64,000 nucleotides of DNA from Tenodera sinensis (taxonomy: Eukaryota > Arthropoda > Insecta > Mantodea > Mantidae). The position numbers were made by a program, and so were the translations under genes. The notes beneath the pieces were generated by a model, which saw only the letters and a list, made by a program, of their open reading frames with translations, was not told the DNA's origin and searched no databases. Below, one piece after another: positions 57,501 through 64,000 of the stretch. Where the stretch lies: assembly GCA_030765045.1 (NCBI GenBank), contig CM060964.1, positions 172,476,719 through 172,540,718 of the forward strand, given 5' to 3'. Each line of letters starts with the position of its first letter. Position 1 is the stretch's first letter.

Positions 57501-59950
57501 AACTTCATCAACATCACACGGCTAGTAACCCGCGAAGTTCTAATCAATAATCATCGCCGTGAAAGCTTCAAGTCTTACATCACGAACCTCTACGGGGAGG
57601 AAATATACACCGGCCTTCGCCGGATTGAACGTCTACAGAAAAAGAGGGCAAGTAGTCCCTCCACATTAACCTTTCATCTGAGATGGCGAGATCAAGCCAT
57701 TATTCCGAATTTTGTCAGAATTCACCATCATATGAACACCGGCCGAGCACAACGCATCCTGAGACGCGCCAGCCTTGCGCTGGTAAGGGAAAGAATACAT
57801 AACATCTATATACTTTTAGACTCCGTGTCCAGAGAGCTTCTTAGTTTGCATCTTAAAATCTACAGGCAGCTACGTCCATTCGATTTGGAGTGGATAGATA
57901 ACTCGATTGCTGCCCAATACTCTGAACAGAAGCATAGAACGTCCACCAGACAGCTTCAGAAATTCCAAAGACTATCGACAACACCGCGACACCATTCAAC
58001 CTTGGACGCTTCCAGGCTAGTGGTCAATCTATCCAATCATGAACTGGACGAAGCTACGATGTCCATCCTTTGTAAAGGACTGAATTTTGCCCCAGTGCCC
58101 AAAGCACTGCCGGTTAACGATATCATCAGCCGTGTTGAACAAGCCATCCAAGGTCTACCTCGAGATATTAGGGAGGAAGTGCGTCATGAGGTAAATAGAT
58201 CCATCACCAAGTCAAAGAAGCCCAGGAACAACCTTTCTATGGCGGAATACAGCTCACTCTGCACATTGAAGCAGAACCGTAAATTAACAGTACTCCCAGC
58301 AGACAAAGGTAATATCACTGTAGTTTTGGAAGCGACCGATTACCATGAGAAGATCCTCGCCGTACTTGCCGACCCTGCATACAGAAAAATCAATAAGGAT
58401 CCCACTAACAAGATCACATGGACTACACAACTTATTAAGGCATCCAGCCTACCTCCTGAAGTCAAGAAGACTGCTACCTCATCCTACATTGTGCCACCAA
58501 GAGTATACGGACTGCCCAAGGTGCATAAGGCAGGGGTTCCGCTCCGTCCTATAGTGAGCGCCATTGGTGCACCAACATACTATCTTACCAAACAACTGAC
58601 GGCCATGCTTGCCCCATTGGTGGGTACTTGTGAGCATCATGTGAAGAACTCTGTGGAGTTCGTAAAAATCATTAAAAATCTGCAAATGGAACCATCGGCC
58701 CTACTAGTCAGCATCGACGTAGTTTCTCTTTTCACTAGGGTCCCCATAGACGAATCGTTAAACCTACTATCTGAACATTTCTCCTCGGATATAGTAAGAC
58801 TCTTCGAACATGTACTAAAGTCCACGTATTTCACGTACCATGGTGAATTTTATGAACAGACAGATGGAGTGGCGATGGGTTCACCGTTGTCTCCCGCCGT
58901 AGCTAACTTTTATATGGAACATTTCGAGCATAAAGCCCTGCAATCGGCCCTACTCAAGCCCAAGGCATTTTTCCGATACGTGGATGACACATTCGTAGTT
59001 TGGCAGCACGGTGAAGAAGCTCTACAAGTTTTTCTTTCGCACATCAACAATATTCACAAAAACATCAAATTTACTATGGAGGTTGAGAATCAGGGATCCC
59101 TTCCTTTTCTGGACATCAAAATTCACAAAAAACAAAATGGTACATTGGGACATAGTGTCTACAGAAAAGCCACACACACAGATCGCTATCTGAACGCACA
59201 CAGCCATCACCATCCGGGCCAGAAGAGTACCGTCCTCACCACATTATTTCATCGTGCTTACGACATTGCAGACGAAGAACACAGGCCTCAAGAATTAAGC
59301 CACCTAATAGACACGTTTAAAAAGAATGGGTACACAATCAGGGAGATTCACCAGGCACACCGGAAAGTTAAGAACCATATGGACCACACCAAGGATAGAA
59401 GCAACACAGAAGAAAAACCCAAAGGGAAGGCTTTTATTCCATTTTATAGTACGGTATCAAACAAATTGCACGTATTCTTAAAAGACATCACATTAAGACG
59501 ATATTTTTGCTACCAAAGAAATTGAGGCAATATATGAGGCCCGTGAAGGACAACCTGGGGTTAAAATCCCCCGGAGTATACAAAATCCCATGCCAATGCG
59601 GGAAAGTTTACATAGGACAAAGAGGCCGTACGGTAGAAGAGAGATGCGCGGAACACAAGCGTAATGTGAGACTGCTTCAACCTGAGAAATCAGCGGTGGC
59701 TCAGCACAGCCTTGATTATGATCATAGAATTTTGTTTGACGAGATCACGGTTTTGCACCGTAGTAACCGCTTTTATGACAGACTGGCAAAAGAGGCGATT
59801 GAGATCAAATTGGAACCAAATAATTTTAATAGAGACAATGGTCTATGGCTCAGCTCTGCATGGACTGGGACAATAAAAAACAATAGACCTTCCATCTCTC
59901 CGTCGGACCAATCACAAGACACAGCGCTCCCATTGGCCCGCGCCACGTAG
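57483..59950 (+). pseudogene. PLE polymerase: reverse transcriptase plus GIY-YIG endonuclease, one frameshift
   Basis: The first frame has 680 codons from MAESSSNFINITRL. Seen in order: ADKGNITVV, YGLPKVHKAG, RPIVSAIGAPTYYL, SIDVVSLFTRVPI (motif A, Asp about residue 412), QTDGVAMGSPLSPAVANFYM (motif B), FFRYVDDTFVVW (motif C, YVDD about residue 499) and LPFLDIKIH. The GIY-YIG nuclease follows in the next frame (59507-59950): SPGVYKIPCQCGKVYIGQRG, ERCAEHKRN and FYDRLAKEAIEIKLEP. PLEs copy themselves by target-primed reverse transcription with a telomerase-like RT, and the nuclease cuts the target. The sole lesion I see is one missing A near 59462 (acaaattgc here, acaaaattgc in the inverted copy), which separates RT and nuclease. 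Length and domain order are otherwise complete. Confidence 0.9.
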
Positions 59951-59959
59951 TCCGTCGGA

Positions 59960-60030
59960 CCAATCACAAGACACAGCGCTCCCATTGGCCGCGCCACGTA
60001 GCCCCGCCCACCGCATGGACAGTATATATA
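59960..60030 (+). promoter_or_regulatory. Promoter-like elements in the PLE tail
   Basis: CCAAT at 59960-59964, inverse CCAAT (ATTGG) at 59984-59988, GC box CCCCGCCC at 60002-60009, TATATATA at 60023-60030. The same order occurs in the tails at 56518-56578 and, inverted, at 55085-55160. In a tandem array this would place a TATA box about 30 bp upstream of the start of the next PLE unit. Confidence 0.55.
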
Positions 60031-60064
60031 CCTGCCCGTCTTTGACTTTACTTCTCCATCATCA

Positions 60065-60099
60065 TCATTCGGCATTGGTCGAAGGTCGTGATCAGACCT
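60065..60099 (+). promoter_or_regulatory. Internal LINE promoter: Initiator plus DPE
   Basis: TCATTC at 60065-60070 fits the arthropod Initiator TCAKTY with A+1 at 60067. AGACCT at 60094-60099 fits the downstream promoter element RGWYVT at exactly +28 to +33. TATA-less, internal Inr/DPE promoters are known from jockey-clade elements and let each full-length copy carry its own promoter. Confidence 0.65.
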
Positions 60100-60314
60100 A
60101 CGTCTACGTCCTACTTGGAACTGGTGACTCGAGCGACAACAGCTTTGCCGGGGAGCGACGAGACTGCCTCAACTGTGGTGGAGCGGATCAGAACCAAGCC
60201 AGGCTACAGCACAGGTGTACCCTATAAGAGACTTGGTAAGCAAGTTTTAGGGTACACCAGAAGATTACATCAGAACGCCAACTTTCCCGGAGGGGCTCCG
60301 GCACGGAGGAGGAA

Positions 60315-62309
60315 GTGGGCATTAGCCGTCTACTTGCCTCTCTACTAGGCATAGCTCGCCGAGCTATTTCAAACCAGCACCCAAACATGGAGAACACCAG
60401 AGCTGACTCGGCACCGACTGACGGACAAACGAGACCGCAGGCCCACATGGTTGCAGCCAAGGGACCAGGCTCTAGCCTGGACCCGGGGTTCGCTGGAACC
60501 CCCATAGGCGCGTCGCAAGGCGTTAGACCCTCTGTGGGATGCCGGATGGCACCTGCAAAGACAAATGACAACCCGAGTACCAACGCCAAGGTAAGACCTG
60601 ACGCGATAGGTACCGCATCTACCTCTTCCCAGAACCCTTCCCTTGGTCCAAGGGTGAATACCGTCAAGGCGAAAGCCAAGACGCTCCTCAGGACCAAGAA
60701 CAGGCCGAAGGCCAAAAAGGCTATTGGCCTGGTGAACCAAGGGACAGCAGTCCCTGTCACACCACCACCAGTACCTGTGACCCCTGTCCCAGCTCCTACA
60801 ATGCCGGATGACGACGGCTTCGTTGTAGTGCAGAGCCGTAGGAGGAGATCTTCCGGTTCAAAGCCGGAAGGGACTCCTCCTTCACCATCATCTGCACCTG
60901 CAGCGCTCGCCCCAAACCAGGCCTCACAAAAGGAGGGTAGAATCCCTCCGATCGTGTCCGATCCGTTCCCGAACCACATAAAGGTCATGAAGGAACTGAG
61001 ACGGCGGTTAAAGGCCACTTTCCAGACAACCCGGCATCCAGGGCGGGTTGTCATCAGAACCACCGCCTCTGACGACCACACGGCCGCGAGGGGGGTGCTA
61101 AAGGAGTGTGGAATTAAATTCCACACTTACTCACTTCAGCGTCCCCACGTGGTTCGCAGAGTGGTCAGGGGTCTTGATTCGGAGACAGACCCCCAGGATA
61201 TCCGGGACGGCCTACAGGACGAACACGGAATCAAACCGAGGTCCGTGGTGCAACTAACCACCACAAAGGAAAAGGAGGGGAAACCCACCAAGGTACCCCT
61301 GACACTATTTTTAGTGGTAGTTGATAAACAGGGGGAGGGAACCCCAAAGATCGATCAGGTGACTCACCTGTACAACACGAAGGTCACCATTGAGCCCTAC
61401 CACAGCAGGGAGGGGCCAGCCCAATGCTATAATTGCTTGGACTTTCACCACTCGAGCCATGCTTGTGAGAGGCAACTCAAGTGCCTTCGCTGTGCAGGTG
61501 AACACCTGGTGAAGGATTGCCCGACACCAGTAGACAATAAAAAGTGTGCCAACTGCGACGGGTGCCACATAGGCATCTATCGCGGTTGCCCGAAGCGGCT
61601 TGCAATTATGCAAGGAAGACAGGGCAAAGTACCAGAGATCCGAAAGGGGGTGTCTTTTGCACAGGCAATGTTGGGGCACGAAAGTGTTCTAGTACAGGCC
61701 GAGAGTGCAGAAGCAACCCCACAAAACCAGGTTGTCAGTCAAAAGACAACGCCAGTCCCAAGCGTCACCCCAAAGGCGGGCACAGAACATCCAGTGCCAC
61801 CCCCCAGTGTTGCCCCAAAGGACAAACGTCCTCCTAAAAAGAGGAGGAAGGGGAGAAAGGCTCATGTGACTGGAAGTGCAGAGCCAGAAACAGCCACGGT
61901 GGAGGCTGGTAACAAAAGTGTTGCCCAACTTCACCCACCAACAGCCCCAGTTCGGGATGCACCTCTGAGCGCACCAGCCAATCAGGCAACAGCTGTTACA
62001 GCCAACCAGGCAACAGCAACAGTGCAGCCAATCAGCGCTGGCCCGTCATCACAGACTGGCTCTATAAATAGAACCAAAACAGCACAAATAAGCACTCAGT
62101 CACAGGTCTTGGGACACGCCTTCGGCTCAGAGGACATGGCGGAGTTTATTGAACTGGCAACTTGGTTTGCGGACCTTGTACAACGTTCCCTCCCCATTCT
62201 ACGGGGCTGCAGGGAGCAAATCCTCAACCCCGAACTATCGGCTGTGAAGAAGCACCTCACAGTGCTTCAAACGGCCAAGGAACTCTACGCTAACTCCACA
62301 AGCTCTTAA
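60315..62309 (+). CDS. LINE ORF1: Gag-like nucleic-acid-binding protein with three CCHC knuckles
   Basis: 664 codons, intact. Residues 1-210 are Pro/Thr/Lys-rich and of low complexity. Residues about 270-365 form the PRE_C2HC-type region (VVRRVVRGLDSETDPQDIRD ... KVPLTLFLVVVD) typical of jockey-clade ORF1 proteins. Three zinc knuckles follow from about residue 371: CYNCLDFHHSSHAC (CX2CX4HX4C), CLRCAGEHLVKDC (CX2CX3HX4C) and CANCDGCHIGIYRGC (CX2CX3HX6C). The C-terminus is basic, then Gln/Ala/Thr-rich. Such proteins coat the LINE RNA and act as chaperones. The start codon is the first ATG of the frame, which is also used by other in-frame candidates (60387); I cannot choose between them by context alone. 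Confidence 0.85.
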   Translation: MGISRLLASLLGIARRAISNQHPNMENTRADSAPTDGQTRPQAHMVAAKGPGSSLDPGFAGTPIGASQGVRPSVGCRMAPAKTNDNPSTNAKVRPDAIGTASTSSQNPSLGPRVNTVKAKAKTLLRTKNRPKAKKAIGLVNQGTAVPVTPPPVPVTPVPAPTMPDDDGFVVVQSRRRRSSGSKPEGTPPSPSSAPAALAPNQASQKEGRIPPIVSDPFPNHIKVMKELRRRLKATFQTTRHPGRVVIRTTASDDHTAARGVLKECGIKFHTYSLQRPHVVRRVVRGLDSETDPQDIRDGLQDEHGIKPRSVVQLTTTKEKEGKPTKVPLTLFLVVVDKQGEGTPKIDQVTHLYNTKVTIEPYHSREGPAQCYNCLDFHHSSHACERQLKCLRCAGEHLVKDCPTPVDNKKCANCDGCHIGIYRGCPKRLAIMQGRQGKVPEIRKGVSFAQAMLGHESVLVQAESAEATPQNQVVSQKTTPVPSVTPKAGTEHPVPPPSVAPKDKRPPKKRRKGRKAHVTGSAEPETATVEAGNKSVAQLHPPTAPVRDAPLSAPANQATAVTANQATATVQPISAGPSSQTGSINRTKTAQISTQSQVLGHAFGSEDMAEFIELATWFADLVQRSLPILRGCREQILNPELSAVKKHLTVLQTAKELYANSTSS

Positions 62310-64000
62310 ATGGCGCATAGAAATGTGCGTCCATTTAGAGCTGCGTTCTAGAACGCAAATGGAGTTAGAGAGCAGAGACCTGGCCTGTTAGAGTTTGTAG
62401 ACAGCCATGGGATTGATATCCTTATGGTCTGCGAAACACACTTGCACGGCGGTGTACAGTTCAGTCTGCCAAGTTGCGTCGCCCATCAGTCTGATCGGGT
62501 CGGCCGACAGGGCGGTGGTACTGCCATATTCATAAAGAACCATCTCCCACATATTCCTGTTACCATTCCTCCGCTACAACACCTAGAGGCAACCGCCATA
62601 AGGCTATCCTTAGGCGGTGGCGACGTGGTACTTGTAGCGGTATATGATCCTCCGGATGGGCGCTTCTATGAAGCGGACATCACGGCACTCCTAAACCTAC
62701 ACCAAAGGGTTTGCATTGCAGGCGACTTCAACGCCAAACACCCAAGCTGGCACAGCCGCACCCAGAACGTGAAGGGTCGGGGACTGTACCGTCTCATTAG
62801 CGGGAACCCCGCCCTACATGCACACGGGCCGAGAGGTCCAACATACTGCACGGCACGCGGCGCCGCGGATGTCATAGACTTCATTGTCACCAAGAACATT
62901 CCATTTCACCTGGATCTCTCGGTGATTAACGCTCTGGATTCTGATCACAACCCTGTTGTAGTCGACTCAGACGTTAATCTAACTGCGCTGGGAGTGCCTG
63001 ATTTGGTTGAGGAAGTCGACTGGGATGCAGCCGTCCTAGCCCTCCACAACTCCGTGGAAGCATGTCCTCGAATAGACTCGATAGAGGCTCTCGAGGAGGC
63101 AGCCACGGGGTTCTCAACCTCTGTCCTAAATGCGGTGCGTGCTCATACGCACCGCATTCCTACCGACGCACCAAACCCTACAGCTATCCCTGTCCCACTG
63201 AAACGCCTCGTTCAAGCGAAAAACGCTGTTAGAAGGCTATGGCAGAGATTCCGTCACCCCAGGATAGGAGTAATACACCAGAAGTTCAAATCCCTGGTGA
63301 AAGGACTCCTAAGAAAACATAGGGAAGCAGCTTGGGAAAACACGTTGCGTCATGTAAACCTTCAGGAGAGGAAACCATGGCGCATCGTCCGAGGCTTGAG
63401 GAAAGATAAGACTGTACACCAGCACCCTGTGCATAGCCCTCGGGGAAGACTTGTCTTTGAACCGAGGGAAAAAGCAGAGGCGCTAGCAGACTATCTGGAA
63501 ACTCAATTCCAGCCTAGAATCGACCCTCAGAACGACGATCATACTGACCTCGTGGAACAAGCAGTAGAAGACTTCTTAGAAGTTAGACCTGCGGGCCGCG
63601 AGGATTTCCACATCCCGATAGTTACCCCTCGTGAGGTAACTAACACCATCCAACACCTAAAACCTAGAAAAGCCCCTGGGCAGGACCGTGTAACAGCGGA
63701 AATGCTCCAGCACTTTCCCTTTAGAGCCGTGATGCACTTGACTCGGATCTACAACGCGTGCCTAAGCATGCGCCATTTTCCGGAAGTCTGGAAGAGGGCG
63801 CGTGTGGTATGCGTGTTGAAGCCGGGCAAGAATCCGATCTTTCCTTCTAGCTACCGCTCCATCAGTCTCCTACCAGTTATCTCGAAAGTTTTCGAGAAAC
63901 TGTACCTGACCCGCCTTGGACCTCTTTTAGAGGAAAAAGGCCTCCTACCGGAACATCAGTTTGGTTTTCGTTCTGACCATTCCACAACTGAGCAACTACT
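62310..64000 (+). pseudogene. LINE ORF2: endonuclease and reverse transcriptase, partial, one nonsense codon
   Basis: Starts ATG immediately after the ORF1 stop (TAAATG at 62307-62312). The frame is open to the window edge except for TAG at 62349-62351, where related proteins have Trp (FWNANGV). APE-type endonuclease motifs follow: NANGV, MVCETHLHGG (catalytic Glu), AVYDPPDG, AGDFNAKHPSWHS (Asp, Asn) and ALDSDHNPVVV (Asp, His). Then the linker RLWQRFRHPRIGVIHQKF and RT blocks RKAPGQDRVTAEMLQHF, VWKRARVVCVLKPGKNP, YRSISLLPVISKVFEKL and LLPEHQFGFRSDHSTTEQLL. The YADD catalytic motif lies beyond 64000. A single nonsense codon makes this copy inactive unless it is read through, or is a sequencing or assembly error. 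Confidence 0.85.

Larger units (their letters stand above)
57448..60052 (+). mobile_element. Penelope-like element, nearly complete
   Basis: Starts in tttacttcacttcctgatgaag and ends in the tail tatatacctgcccgtctttg. It holds the polymerase ORF (one frameshift), the GIY-YIG domain and a 3' tail with promoter elements. A segment of about 51 bp (ccgtcggaccaatcacaaga...) is tandemly duplicated in the tail (59901-60002). It adjoins the full-length LINE, which begins at about 60065. Confidence 0.85.
60065..64000 (+). mobile_element. Jockey-clade LINE, 5'-complete, runs off the window
   Basis: Begins at an Initiator just after the PLE tail, has a 250-bp 5' UTR, ORF1 (60315-62309) and ORF2 from 62310, still open at 64000. 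The 3' end lies outside. It belongs to the same family as the truncated copy at 4136-6063. Confidence 0.85.

Noticed and set aside
60188..61126. 312-codon antisense frame across LINE ORF1
   Set aside because: ORF1 on the other strand has zinc knuckles and clear homology; the antisense frame has none.

Overview
This window is eukaryotic and almost entirely made of mobile DNA. The evidence is spliced-gene architecture (one clean exon with consensus splice sites), tRNA-derived SINEs, LINEs, Penelope-like elements, at least five lineages of hAT transposon, Tc1/mariner, PIF/Harbinger and pogo/Tigger relics, LTR retroelements and long triplet microsatellites. Several transposase and repeat families resemble ones I know from arthropods, above all large-genome hemimetabolous insects such as cockroaches. 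The species cannot be fixed from the sequence alone. I see no bacterial, phage or CRISPR content.

Layout. 0-3 kb: AT-rich DNA, then a broken arthropod repetitive protein gene. 2.6-7.2 kb: copies of a dispersed repeat (called R1 here), one split by a 2.7-kb composite in which a 5'-truncated jockey-type LINE lies inside a Penelope-like element (PLE), flanked by a 12-bp target duplication. 8 kb: a CUB-domain exon on the minus strand, the only host coding exon I can defend. 8.5-17.7 kb: an (ACTC)n retroposon tail, relics of Harbinger, IS630/mariner, LINE, hAT and Tc1 elements, and two SINEs. 18.5-19.3 kb: a 729-bp pure ATT array. 19.4-22.0 and 35.0-37.8 kb: two opposed copies of one LTR retroelement that lacks pol but keeps one long coiled-coil, repeat-containing ORF. 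22-41 kb: three hAT relics, an IS630 relic, a TIR element with a possible hAT remnant, short inverted PLE termini with target duplications, a SINE and a MITE. 43-47 kb: a second ATT array and a mosaic of short repeats. 47.8-49.9 kb: a hAT element with unusually long terminal inverted repeats and a perfect 8-bp target duplication, lodged in a SINE. 51-55 kb: Tigger, LINE and mariner relics. 55-60 kb: an inverted PLE, a LINE 3' fragment and a nearly intact PLE. 60.1 kb to the end: the 5' four kilobases of a nearly intact jockey-clade LINE.

How the parts relate. The insertions are nested: PLE in R1, retroposon tail in hAT, hAT in SINE, PLE in mariner, LINE in PLE. The PLE 3' tail carries CCAAT, GC-box and TATA-like elements that would drive the next tandem unit, and PLE units begin with a hammerhead-ribozyme-like core overlapping the ORF start. 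The terminal LINE has an Initiator and a DPE at exact +1/+28 spacing. The most unusual items are the PLE-LINE chimera that shares one target duplication, the gag-only LTR family, the solo inverted PLE ends and the long-TIR hAT.
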